A stretch of 49,130 bases of DNA, from positions 1-49,130 of the forward strand of contig CADDZD010000012.1 in the NCBI GenBank assembly GCA_902812385.1. The letters are read 5' to 3'. The notes beneath the pieces were generated by a model. That model was not told the origin of the DNA and did not search any database. It saw nothing but the letters and a program-made list of their open reading frames with translations. Shown piece after piece: positions 26,368 to 34,787 of the stretch. Position 1 is the stretch's first letter; each line of letters starts with the position of its first letter. Both the position numbers and the translations under genes were made by a program. Source of the DNA: Clostridia bacterium (GTDB lineage Bacteria > Bacillota > DSM-12270 > Thermacetogeniales > Thermacetogeniaceae).

Positions 26368-26396
26368 ACCTGCTCGATTGAGCAGGTCTTTTTTTG
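26368..26396 (+). terminator. Terminator after tRNA-Leu
   Basis: ACCTGCTC (26368-26375) and GAGCAGGT (26380-26387) form a perfect 8-bp stem with a 4-base loop, followed by C and a run of seven T. Confidence 0.88.
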
Positions 26397-26412
26397 TCTG
26401 TGAGGAGGAAAA

Positions 26413-26421
26413 TGCTATAAT
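26413..26421 (+). promoter_or_regulatory. Extended -10 promoter candidate for the degV gene
   Basis: TGCTATAAT (26413-26421) is an extended -10; TTGTCT sits 16 bases upstream at 26394. This leaves a leader of roughly 95 bases before the DegV start. Confidence 0.5.
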
Positions 26422-26524
26422 TAGCTTGATTAATGTGAAAATGGTAGTGGTGAACATCGACCCTCTTATCGTGGGCGGTTTGCGATGGTGACATGGAGGT
26501 TAATGCTCTTTGTAGGAGAGGTGC

Positions 26525-27415
26525 ATGATGAAACGAATCGGTTTTGTTACTGACAGTACCGCCTATCTGACTCCGGAGCAAAAAAGACTGTTTGATGCCG
26601 AAGTTGTTTCTTTGACGGTTAATTTCGGGGATGAAAGCTTTCCGGAAGAAGGCTTATACAGTAATTTTCAGGAATTCTACGAACGGCTCAAGCAGGTATC
26701 CTTTCTCCCTACCACCTCCCAGCCGTCGGTAGGTGATTTCCTGGATGCCTACAAAAGAATGGCAGAAAAGGTGGAGAGCATCATTTCCATCCACATTACA
26801 GAAGGGATCAGCGGCACTGTAAAAACTGCAAGAACAGCCGCTCAAATGCTGCCCGATCTTGATATTACTGTAGTGGATTCAGGGGCTACTGCTGTTGGAG
26901 AATACTTGGTTATTGATGCTGCATGGAGGGCAGCAGAGGCCGGCATGGACAAAAAAGGGGTGCTCCGGGTGATAGATCACGTTGTTAAGAATTTGACGCT
27001 GCTCTTTTTACCCGATACCCTCGAGTACCTGCGCAGGGGCGGGAGGATTGGAGGCGCTGCAGCCCTGCTCGGTTCGCTGCTTCAAATAAAGCCTATTCTT
27101 TATTTTAACCCGGAAAAGAATAACATCATCGATCTTTACGAAAAAGTTAGAACAAAGGAACGGGGTTTAAGAAGAATCCTTGAAGAGTTGGAGAAGGCAT
27201 ACCAGTCATCCAGAATTATCAAGACTGCAGTTGTTCACGTCGGGGCCGAGGAGGAAGGGAAAGCCCTGGTAAAAAGAATTAAGCTGCTTCATCCAGAGTT
27301 GTCCCCCGAGCTCTGCGCAGTGGGTCCTGTTATCGGTGCACACATCGGACCGGGGACTGTCGGCCTGTGCTTTTATCCGTTGACCCCTGAACTTGCTAAG
27401 CTTGTGAAATATTAA
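26525..27415 (+). CDS. DegV family protein (fatty-acid-binding fold)
   Basis: This 296-residue protein begins MMKRIGFVTDSTAYLTPEQ and shows the DegV family layout: the FVTDSTA motif, the SISIHITEGISGTVKTARTA-type region that binds the carboxylate of a fatty acid, VVDSGATAVGEY, and the C-terminal GAHIGPGTVGLCFYP. Family members are FakB-like fatty-acid-binding partners of the FakA kinase. No fakA is in the window, so its exact cargo is unknown. The start is the first of two adjacent ATG codons, behind GTAGGAGAGG. Confidence 0.9.
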   Translation: MMKRIGFVTDSTAYLTPEQKRLFDAEVVSLTVNFGDESFPEEGLYSNFQEFYERLKQVSFLPTTSQPSVGDFLDAYKRMAEKVESIISIHITEGISGTVKTARTAAQMLPDLDITVVDSGATAVGEYLVIDAAWRAAEAGMDKKGVLRVIDHVVKNLTLLFLPDTLEYLRRGGRIGGAAALLGSLLQIKPILYFNPEKNNIIDLYEKVRTKERGLRRILEELEKAYQSSRIIKTAVVHVGAEEEGKALVKRIKLLHPELSPELCAVGPVIGAHIGPGTVGLCFYPLTPELAKLVKY

Positions 27416-27448
27416 GTGTTGTTTTCACAATTAAAAGGAGTGTGCAGG

Positions 27449-29134
27449 ATGACCAGTAAAACCGGAGGATTGCTGCGGCATTACCGGCACTGGCGGCGCT
27501 ACAGGGAGATCCTCAACATCCTGATTAAAAACGGGTTGAGCTTTTTTGTCGAAAGGCTCGACCTTCCAGGTCTTCCGTTGTATCGCCGTCTAAGAAGAGG
27601 CGCTGTTACCCGGGAAGAAGATATTTTAAACTTGCCACAACGGTTGTCTCGGGTAATGAGGGAATTGGGGCCGACCTTTATAAAGCTTGGCCAGTTGCTG
27701 AGTACCCGTCCCGATCTTTTACCGGAAGAATATATCCGGGAGTTTGCTAAACTGCAGGACCGCGCAGCTTCAGTGCCTTACGACCAGGTTGAAACCGTGT
27801 TCTTAAAAGAGTTTGGAAAGCCGCTGGACGAGGTTTTTGAATGGTTTGACAAAGAGCCCGTTGCTTCGGCTTCAATCGGACAGGTGCACCGGGCCAAACT
27901 GCGCGCGGGGAAAGATGTGGTTGTGAAGGTTCAGAGGCCGGGGATTGAGCGTATCATAAGAGTGGATTTGGAGATCTTAGCAGAAATAGGGAGCATGATT
28001 GAACAGAAGACGAGACTTGGTGAAGTATACAAGATATCAGAAATGATAGAGGAATTCAGAGCGTCCATTATGGAAGAATTGGATTTTACATTGGAGGGCC
28101 GCAACGCAGAGATCTTTAGGAAAAATTTCAAAGATGATCCTCATGTTTGTATTCCAAGGGTGTATTGGGAGCATACGACACGACGGATTCTGGTAATGGA
28201 ATATGTGCAGGGTCAAAAAATTACAACCCGTCAAGAACTCAGGGAAGCCGGTTTCAATCCGCCCCAGATAGCCCGCCGACTGGTGGACGCAATGATCAAG
28301 CAGGTCTACCTTGATGGTTTTTTTCACAGTGATCCCCACCCGGGCAATTTGGCTGTTCTGAATGATAATAAAATCGTTTTTATGGACTTCGGCCAAATCG
28401 GGCAAATTGACGAAGAGCTTAGAGAAAAAGCGGCCGACCTGGTCCTTGCCCTGGTAAAGCACAACCTGGACGATATCATAAAAGGTTTGCTCCAGATCGG
28501 GGTTATCCATGGGCAACCCAATTTGGCAAGGCTGAGGCGGGAACTAAGCAGGCTTGAAAGAAAATACTACAGGCTCCCGTTACGTGAGATAAGCCTGGGT
28601 ACGTCAATACAGGAATTGCTGGAGGTTGCCTGGCGTTACCAGATTCAATTTCCTTCCGAGTTTGTAATGGCTGCAAAAGCCATGATTACTCTGGAAGCGG
28701 TTATCAGGGAACTGGCACCGGAAATGAGCCTTCTTGAAATTGCAGAACCCTTTGCCTCCCGCGTGATCTGGAAGCGTTACGATCCCCGCCGTATCAGGCG
28801 GCGTTTCTTGGAAAGCGTTGCAAAAACCACCGCAACCATTGCCCGATTGCCTTATCTGGCCGAAGGTGTAGCCGAAAGGATCAATCATGGCCAGGTTTCG
28901 CTTCTTGTTGAGAATAAGGAATTTCCAATGGTCATCAGGGCATTACGAAAATCTGTAAACCGTCTTGCTTTGAGTATAATTCTGGCAAGCCTTCTGGTTG
29001 CAGGAGCCATTTTGGTCAGCATGGAGCCTTCCTCTATCTTTTCACGTTATCACCTCTCGGAAATCATTTTCGTGCTTACCCTGATCCATTCATTTATCCT
29101 TACAATTCTGCTTGTATTTTATTCCCGCGATTAG
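27449..29134 (+). CDS. ubiB: UbiB/ABC1-family atypical kinase
   Basis: This protein of about 561 residues belongs to the ABC1/UbiB (AarF) family. It has the KxGQ motif (FIKLGQLLSTRPDLLP), the glycine/alanine-rich ASIGQVHRAKL loop, the lysine in VVVKVQRPG, the catalytic HSDPHPGNL and the metal-binding MDFGQIG. Two hydrophobic segments at the C-terminus anchor it in the membrane. UbiB proteins support quinone synthesis or lipid handling by ATPase activity. Here the likely link is to menaquinone, given the prenyl-chain genes in the window. GTG 27416 is in frame, but ATG 27449 has AAAAGGAG at the right distance. The terminator at 29185 ends the unit. Confidence 0.92.
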   Translation: MTSKTGGLLRHYRHWRRYREILNILIKNGLSFFVERLDLPGLPLYRRLRRGAVTREEDILNLPQRLSRVMRELGPTFIKLGQLLSTRPDLLPEEYIREFAKLQDRAASVPYDQVETVFLKEFGKPLDEVFEWFDKEPVASASIGQVHRAKLRAGKDVVVKVQRPGIERIIRVDLEILAEIGSMIEQKTRLGEVYKISEMIEEFRASIMEELDFTLEGRNAEIFRKNFKDDPHVCIPRVYWEHTTRRILVMEYVQGQKITTRQELREAGFNPPQIARRLVDAMIKQVYLDGFFHSDPHPGNLAVLNDNKIVFMDFGQIGQIDEELREKAADLVLALVKHNLDDIIKGLLQIGVIHGQPNLARLRRELSRLERKYYRLPLREISLGTSIQELLEVAWRYQIQFPSEFVMAAKAMITLEAVIRELAPEMSLLEIAEPFASRVIWKRYDPRRIRRRFLESVAKTTATIARLPYLAEGVAERINHGQVSLLVENKEFPMVIRALRKSVNRLALSIILASLLVAGAILVSMEPSSIFSRYHLSEIIFVLTLIHSFILTILLVFYSRD

Positions 29135-29184
29135 AGCAGCAGCATAACTGAAGGTAAGTTAAAATATTCACAAATCCAAAACAA

Positions 29185-29219
29185 AAAATTTCACAGAAGC
29201 AGGAAATTTTCTGTTTTTG
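29185..29219 (+). terminator. Terminator after the ubiB gene
   Basis: AAAATTTC (29185-29192) pairs perfectly with GAAATTTT (29203-29210) around a 10-base loop, followed by CTGTTTTTG. Confidence 0.6.
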
Positions 29220-29516
29220 TAGAAAGTAATATACGCTACAATTTAAATCGAAGAGTGGGAAAACCGATTCACCGCTCGCGACTCCTAAAGAGCCTATCCT
29301 GCTTTGAAAAGACTTAAAGTTGAATAATCTTTTTTGAAAAAAAGGATTTCAGCAAGATTTGTAGAAGAATACTTAACAATCTAGATAAAAGATTTTTATT
29401 TTAGTGTAAGGCATAAAAGGGGGGAGCCTTGAGTAAAAATCAGTGGATATGAGTTTAGCTATGATTGAGGGGTATCCGGTTATTATTTAACATTGATGGT
29501 CAAAGGGAGTGTTCTT
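29220..29516 (+). other. Long region before cooC, no gene seen
   Basis: About 300 bases lie between the ubiB terminator and the cooC start. TACAAT (29237-29242) is a possible -10 with a poor -35. Downstream is a more GC-rich patch (about 29250-29300) and an A/T hairpin (29326-29345, AATC plus six T with AAAAAA and GATT). I see no open frame with a Shine-Dalgarno and no riboswitch consensus that I recognise. It probably holds the promoter and leader of the CODH/ACS operon. Confidence 0.4.
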
Positions 29517-30299
29517 GTGAAAATTGCCATTACCGGCAAGGGTGGAGTGGGAAAGACCACACTTGCCGCAGGACTAGCAAAGCTCTTTGCCCAAGATGGT
29601 TACCAGGTTTATGCTGTTGATGCGGACCCCGATATCAGTCTTGGAACAACGTTAGGTGTACCTGAAAAATTGCTTGCCGCCCAGCCTCCGCTGATTGAAA
29701 TGAGGGATTTGATTAAAGAGCGGACAGGAGCGGGAGGCGGCTTGTATATCTTAAACCCGCAAGTTGACGATGTCCTTGATAAATACGCAATTGACCTAGG
29801 TCAGATTAAACTGCTCCGCATGGGGGGTTATAAACAGGTCGGTAGCTCTTGTTATTGCCCCGAAAATGCCTTCCTCAATGCTGTTGTAAACTCTCTCCTC
29901 CTCGGGAAGCACGAAGTCGTCATCTTAGATTTTGGCGCCGGTATTGAACACTTAACCCGTGGTACAGCGCGGGGGGTTGACCTCATGCTTATCGTCACTG
30001 AACCAACGAGGGTTAGTGTCGATACAACGCGCGTTATCCGTCAAATGGCCAGAGATATGGAAGTGGCAAGGATCAAGGTGGTTGGAAATAAGATACGCTC
30101 TCCAAAAGAAAAAGACTTTTTGTACCGCTCTTTTAGCAAGGATGAAATCCTGGGTTGCATTGATTTTGATGAAACTCTTTGGGAAAAGGCAATGCTTGAA
30201 GACCCCCGGGGATTGGAAGAGGTTATCCAGAAGTCTGTCAAGCAGGTGTTTGATCAGGTAATCAGTGAGAGGGGGGAGGTTACGGAAACAAAAGGTTGA
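29517..30299 (+). CDS. cooC: CO dehydrogenase nickel-insertion ATPase CooC
   Basis: This protein of about 260 residues is a MinD-type P-loop ATPase. The deviant Walker A motif KIAITGKGGVGKTTLAAG is at the N-terminus, DADPDISLGTTLG follows, and the CxC nickel-binding motif is present in SSCYCPENAFL. VILDFGAGIEHLTRG is Walker B-like. CooC loads nickel into the C-cluster of CO dehydrogenase with ATP hydrolysis. The frame is open from 29493, but GTG 29517 gives the family N-terminus and has AAAGGGAG 7 bases upstream. It heads the CODH/ACS cluster. Confidence 0.93.
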   Translation: MKIAITGKGGVGKTTLAAGLAKLFAQDGYQVYAVDADPDISLGTTLGVPEKLLAAQPPLIEMRDLIKERTGAGGGLYILNPQVDDVLDKYAIDLGQIKLLRMGGYKQVGSSCYCPENAFLNAVVNSLLLGKHEVVILDFGAGIEHLTRGTARGVDLMLIVTEPTRVSVDTTRVIRQMARDMEVARIKVVGNKIRSPKEKDFLYRSFSKDEILGCIDFDETLWEKAMLEDPRGLEEVIQKSVKQVFDQVISERGEVTETKG

Positions 30300-30398
30300 T
30301 TTAAACAGGTACCGGAGACCTCTAGAAAAAAGTTTAGACCAGGCTCCGGGAGAACCGGTTGTCGGCGGTTAATTTTTAATAAAAGGGAGGTTAAATGT

Positions 30399-32435
30399 AT
30401 GCCGAGATTTAGTGATACTTCTCTTCAGAATTCAAAGCCGGCAGTAGACCGTAAGAACAGAATCAAGGATCCAAAAAACATCATGCGTACTGTGGATCCG
30501 GCTGCTCTCGAAATGCTCCAGTATACCAAGGAAAATAACATCATCACAGCGTTCGACCGCTGGTCTGCCCAGCAGCCGCAGTGTGCCTTTGGTTACCAGG
30601 GAATTTGCTGCCGCATCTGTTTCGCCGGCCCCTGCCGGATCAAAGCTGAAGAGGGTCCAGGCAGTATGGGTATTTGTGGGGCCAAGGATTATACCATTGT
30701 TGCCCGCAACGCCATCAGAATGATGGCAGGTGGAGCATCAGCCCACTCCGACCACGGCCGTGAGATTGCCAATGTGTTGCTGCACATGGCCGAGGGACAT
30801 GCTCCGGATTACAGGGTGGCGGATTCTGACAAATTGCACCGGGTTGCCAAACGCATCAGGTTGAGCGTGGAAGGGAAGTCCGATCTGGAACTGGCTAAGG
30901 AAGTGGCGGAGGCCGCTTTGGCGGACTTCGGGCGCCAGACCGGCGAGCCCTGCACCTTCTTATGGTCTACAATCTGCGAAGGCCGGAAAGGCAAGTTCTC
31001 CGAATGCGATGTGGTTCCGACATCTATTGACCGCGCTGTGGTTGAAGTATTGCACAGGACCCATGTCGGTGTAGACGCCGATCCGGTCAACATCATCTTC
31101 GGTGGTATCAAGGCTGCCCTCGGTGACTACACCGGAATGCACCTCTCCACCGACCTGTCCGATATCCTCTTCGGTACTCCGAAGCCGGTTCTGAGCGAGG
31201 CCAACCTGGGTGTGATCGACCCGGATAAGGTCAACATCATCGTCCACGGCCACAACCCGATATTGAGCCAGATGGTTGTGGACACGGCCAGGGAGATGGA
31301 GGAAGAGGCGAAGGCTGCCGGTGCCAAAGGAATCGGCATCGCCGGCATCTGCTGCACAGGTAATGAGGTTTTGTCTCGCAACGGTATTCCTATTGCAACC
31401 AGCTACATGGCTCAAGAGCTGGCCATCGCCACTGGTGCCATTGATGTCATGGTAGTAGATGTCCAGTGTATCATGCCTGCGGTGCGCAATGTGGCCGAGT
31501 GCTTCGGGACAAAGCTTGTAACCACCCTTCCGATTTCCAAGATCCCCGGGTCCTACCACTTTGCTTTTGATGAGGCAAAGGCAAAAGAAAGCGCTGCCGG
31601 TGTGATCAGACTTGCCATCGAAACCTTCAAGACACGCAAAGAGAGCGGAAGGGCTACCAGAGTTCCGCAGTTCAAGAACAAGCTAATGGCGGGCTTCAGC
31701 TTAGAGGCTTTAATGGATCTCTTCGCTGCCATCAACCCGGACAACCCGATCAGCGTATTGACCGATGCTATCCTGAACGGCGAGATCGCCGGGGTTTGCC
31801 TGCTGGCCGGTTGCAACAACCTCGAAGCGGTTTACGAAAAGAACCATACGGAAATCATCAAAGGGTTGGCCCAGAACAACGTGTTCATGGTTGGTACCGG
31901 ATGCGTCATGCAGGCCGCTGGTAAGCACGGCTTGCTGAACTATGACGCCGTAGAGAAGTACGCCGGCCCGGGCCTCAAGGCGTTCATTGACAGGTTATAC
32001 GAGGCCAACAAGGATAAGCTGCCTGACAAGCTGCCGCTTGCCTTCCATATGGGTTCCTGTGTTGACAACACAAGGGCTGCCGACCTCTGGACGGCTATGG
32101 CAAACGAACTCAAGGTAGACGTGCCGAAGGTTCCGTTTGTTGCTAGTGCGCCGGAAGCCATGAGTGAAAAAGCGGTAGCCATCGGTACATGGGTAATTGC
32201 CAACGGCATTCCGTGTCATGTAGGTGCCATGCCGCCACTTGAAGGAAGCAACCTGGTCTGGAGCGTTGTCACCTGTATCGCCCACGACGTGTTCGGCGGC
32301 AACTTCATCCTCGAGACGGATCCTGAGGTAGCAGTCAAGAAACTGGTAGCTGCTCTCGAATACCGTACATGGAAACTCAGGATTCATAGGAAGGCCGCTG
32401 AAGTGTATGAGACCGAGTTATGCCAGGCCTTTTAG
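30399..32435 (+). CDS. acsA: CO dehydrogenase catalytic subunit
   Basis: This 678-residue protein is a Ni-Fe CO dehydrogenase of the bifunctional CODH/ACS type (CooS/AcsA). The N-terminal CRICFAGPCRIKAEEGPGSMGICG provides the B/D cluster cysteines. Further conserved blocks are GICCTGNEVLSRNGIP, GCNNLEAVYEKNH, VGTGCVMQAAGKHG and FHMGSCVDNTRA, which surround the Ni-Fe-S C-cluster. It reduces CO2 to CO or oxidises CO, and passes CO through a tunnel to acetyl-CoA synthase encoded next. Length matches the Moorella beta subunit (about 674). Confidence 0.97.
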   Translation: MPRFSDTSLQNSKPAVDRKNRIKDPKNIMRTVDPAALEMLQYTKENNIITAFDRWSAQQPQCAFGYQGICCRICFAGPCRIKAEEGPGSMGICGAKDYTIVARNAIRMMAGGASAHSDHGREIANVLLHMAEGHAPDYRVADSDKLHRVAKRIRLSVEGKSDLELAKEVAEAALADFGRQTGEPCTFLWSTICEGRKGKFSECDVVPTSIDRAVVEVLHRTHVGVDADPVNIIFGGIKAALGDYTGMHLSTDLSDILFGTPKPVLSEANLGVIDPDKVNIIVHGHNPILSQMVVDTAREMEEEAKAAGAKGIGIAGICCTGNEVLSRNGIPIATSYMAQELAIATGAIDVMVVDVQCIMPAVRNVAECFGTKLVTTLPISKIPGSYHFAFDEAKAKESAAGVIRLAIETFKTRKESGRATRVPQFKNKLMAGFSLEALMDLFAAINPDNPISVLTDAILNGEIAGVCLLAGCNNLEAVYEKNHTEIIKGLAQNNVFMVGTGCVMQAAGKHGLLNYDAVEKYAGPGLKAFIDRLYEANKDKLPDKLPLAFHMGSCVDNTRAADLWTAMANELKVDVPKVPFVASAPEAMSEKAVAIGTWVIANGIPCHVGAMPPLEGSNLVWSVVTCIAHDVFGGNFILETDPEVAVKKLVAALEYRTWKLRIHRKAAEVYETELCQAF

Positions 32436-32463
32436 AACGGGTTAGAGGAAAGGGGGAAAAAGC

Positions 32464-34683
32464 ATGTCCACAGCGTGGCGCGTAGACAGAGAGAGATTTG
32501 AAGACATTTATGCAGGCTCTCTGGAACCCGGTAAAGAGCCAAAAAAGCTATTCAGACAGGCCTATGAGGGCACCATTGTGGCATTAAGTTACGCAGAAAT
32601 CCTGCTGAACAAGGCAATCAGAGATTTTGGCCCTGATCACAAGGTGGGGTACGGTGGAGAGACCGCTTACTTTATACCCGCGATTCGTGCATTGAGTGGA
32701 CTTGAAATAACAAAGCTGGGTGACTTTGTACCAATTCTGAACAAGATGCGGGACCAGGTTCATCCGGAGATCAGCCTGGAGAACGCAATGCTCTGGGGCG
32801 AAGCCGTCATCCATGCGGCGGAAATTATTGAGGCCGTCCGGTATGCAACGGGCCGCCATGAGTTCCTGCCGAAACCCTGGACCGGGTTTATTCCTGACAC
32901 CTATGTACGCAAATGGGGTATCAAGCACGTGGACTGGACGATCCCGGGCGAGGTGGTAATCGTCGGCCGCTTCCGGACCTCTGATGATGCCCTGAGGATC
33001 GTCAACAAACTCGTGCAGAAAGGGTTCATGCTCTTCCTGTGCGATGAAGTGATCGAGCAACTGCTGGAGAAGGGTTATAAGTTTGACATCGAAGCCTGGC
33101 CGGTTTACCCGTTGGGGAACTTTACCCAGGTAATCCATGCTGTAAACTACGCCTTCCGTGCCTCCTTGATCTTCCCTGGAATACCTCCGGGAGACAAGTT
33201 CATGCACAGGAATTACCAGCGTGACCGTATCCTCGTTTACGTCCTGGCTCTCGGTGAACGGGATATTGTCAAGGTTGCTGCCTGCTTCGCAGCCATTTAC
33301 ATGGGCTTCCCGTGCATCGTCGATCAGCCGCTGGAAGAGGACGAGATCTGGAAAGACTGGTACTTCTCGGTACCCGATTACGATGAAGCGATCCAGATCG
33401 GGATTGAGGTCCGTGGCATCAAGATCACTGCCATCGAGGTCGACGTTCCTATCGCCCATGGTCCCGCCTTCGAGGGTGAGACCATCAGGAAGGCCGATAT
33501 GTTCGTCGAGTTCGGCGGTGGCCGCTCCACGGCCTTCGAGCTGGTAAAAATGGTGGATGCGGAAGAGGTCACCGACGGCAAGATCGAGGTAATCGGGCCC
33601 GACGTGGACCAGATGGAGGAAGGCAAGGCTTATCCGCTTGGAATCGTGGTCAAGGTCTACGGGCGTAAGTTCCAGGAAGACTTCGAGCCTGTGCTGGAGC
33701 GTCGTATCCATTACTTCACCAACTATGGTGAAGGAGTATGGCATATGGGCCAGAGAGATCAGAACTGGTCCCGGATCAGCAAGGGAGCACGTGAAAAAGG
33801 CTTCACACTTAAAGATCTCGGCAAGCTTCTCTATGCCTACTTCAAGAAGGAATATGCTGCTATCGTAGACAGGCTTGAGGTGGTCCTGATCACCGACCAG
33901 GCCGAAGTGGAAAAAGGACTGGTAGAAGCTCGCGAGAAGTACCAGGCCCGTGACGACAGGCTCAAGAACCTGCGTGACGACGCGGTGGATGTCTTCTACA
34001 CCTGCACCCTCTGCCAGTCTTTTGCGCCGACTCACATCTGCTTCGTGGCGCCCGAGCGTACCGGCCTCTGTGGTGCGGTCAGCTGGCTTGACGCCAAGGC
34101 GACATACGAGATTGACCCGACCGGTGTCTGCCAGCCTGTACCGATCACCTCTGAATATGTGATTGATCCTGTAGCGGGAGAATGGTCATCCATCAACGAG
34201 ACGGCAGCGGCAAGGACCCAGGGCAAGACCACCTCGGTCTGCATGTACACCATGATGGACCGCCCGATGACCACCTGCGGCTGCTGCGAGTGTATTCTGG
34301 CCCTTGTCCCCGAGTGCAACGGGTTCATGGTGACAACCCGTGAGCACAAGGGAATGACGCCGGTAGGTATGACCTTCTCCACACTGGCCGGCATGGTAGG
34401 CGGCGGCAACCAGACACCGGGCTTCCTTGGGGTCGGACGTCTGTACCTGGTAAGCCGCAAGTTCCTGCCTGCTGACGGAGGCATCGGAAGGATCGTCTGG
34501 ATGCCCAAGGAACTGAAGGAGCAACTCAGGGAACAGATCAACGAGCGTGGCAAGGAAGAGGGGTATGGCGATAACTTCGCAGACATGATTGCCGATGAAA
34601 CAATAGGAATTACACCGGATGAGATCATGCCGTACCTCGAAGAGAAGGGACATCCTGCCCTGAAGATGGATCCGTTAATGTAA
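32464..34683 (+). CDS. acsB: Acetyl-CoA synthase (CO dehydrogenase/ACS alpha subunit)
   Basis: This 739-residue protein contains the A-cluster ligands. Cys514, Cys517, Cys526 and Cys536 (CTLCQSFAPTHIC...GLCG) bind the [4Fe-4S] cluster, and the Cys605-Gly-Cys607 motif (TCGCCECI) binds the distal nickel. The spacing matches Moorella AcsB. It joins CO, a methyl group from the corrinoid Fe-S protein and CoA to make acetyl-CoA, or cleaves it in reverse. The gene follows acsA by 28 bases. A full-length N-terminal domain is present, so it is the bacterial form that binds CODH directly. Confidence 0.97.
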   Translation: MSTAWRVDRERFEDIYAGSLEPGKEPKKLFRQAYEGTIVALSYAEILLNKAIRDFGPDHKVGYGGETAYFIPAIRALSGLEITKLGDFVPILNKMRDQVHPEISLENAMLWGEAVIHAAEIIEAVRYATGRHEFLPKPWTGFIPDTYVRKWGIKHVDWTIPGEVVIVGRFRTSDDALRIVNKLVQKGFMLFLCDEVIEQLLEKGYKFDIEAWPVYPLGNFTQVIHAVNYAFRASLIFPGIPPGDKFMHRNYQRDRILVYVLALGERDIVKVAACFAAIYMGFPCIVDQPLEEDEIWKDWYFSVPDYDEAIQIGIEVRGIKITAIEVDVPIAHGPAFEGETIRKADMFVEFGGGRSTAFELVKMVDAEEVTDGKIEVIGPDVDQMEEGKAYPLGIVVKVYGRKFQEDFEPVLERRIHYFTNYGEGVWHMGQRDQNWSRISKGAREKGFTLKDLGKLLYAYFKKEYAAIVDRLEVVLITDQAEVEKGLVEAREKYQARDDRLKNLRDDAVDVFYTCTLCQSFAPTHICFVAPERTGLCGAVSWLDAKATYEIDPTGVCQPVPITSEYVIDPVAGEWSSINETAAARTQGKTTSVCMYTMMDRPMTTCGCCECILALVPECNGFMVTTREHKGMTPVGMTFSTLAGMVGGGNQTPGFLGVGRLYLVSRKFLPADGGIGRIVWMPKELKEQLREQINERGKEEGYGDNFADMIADETIGITPDEIMPYLEEKGHPALKMDPLM

Positions 34684-34699
34684 CCGGAGAAGCCCAGGT

Positions 34700-34739
34700 C
34701 GGCCACCGTGTACTGGATAAATACCTTGCGCGGTGGCCG
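34700..34739 (+). other. Hairpin between acsB and acsC
   Basis: CGGCCACCG (34700-34708) pairs perfectly with CGGTGGCCG (34731-34739). A short T stretch (ATTTTTC) occurs a dozen bases later. It could be a weak terminator, an RNA-processing site, or an mRNA stabiliser that sets the relative amounts of the subunits. Confidence 0.5.
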
Positions 34740-34787
34740 CGGGGCCCGGATTTTTCAAAGTAAAAATAAAGAAAGGAGAAGGGACAA

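Noticed and set aside
26416-26476. Short peptide frame between tRNA-Leu and degV
   Set aside because: Only about 16 codons from its last ATG, no Shine-Dalgarno, and no recognisable sequence.
29250-29300. Known riboswitch (cyclic-di-GMP, ydaO, THF or cobalamin type) before cooC
   Set aside because: Core consensus stretches of these classes are not present; only general base composition and short pairings are seen.
32584-34035. Long minus-strand ORF (483 codons) opposite acsB
   Set aside because: It mirrors the codon bias of acsB, shows no protein motif, and acsB is certain from its A-cluster ligands.
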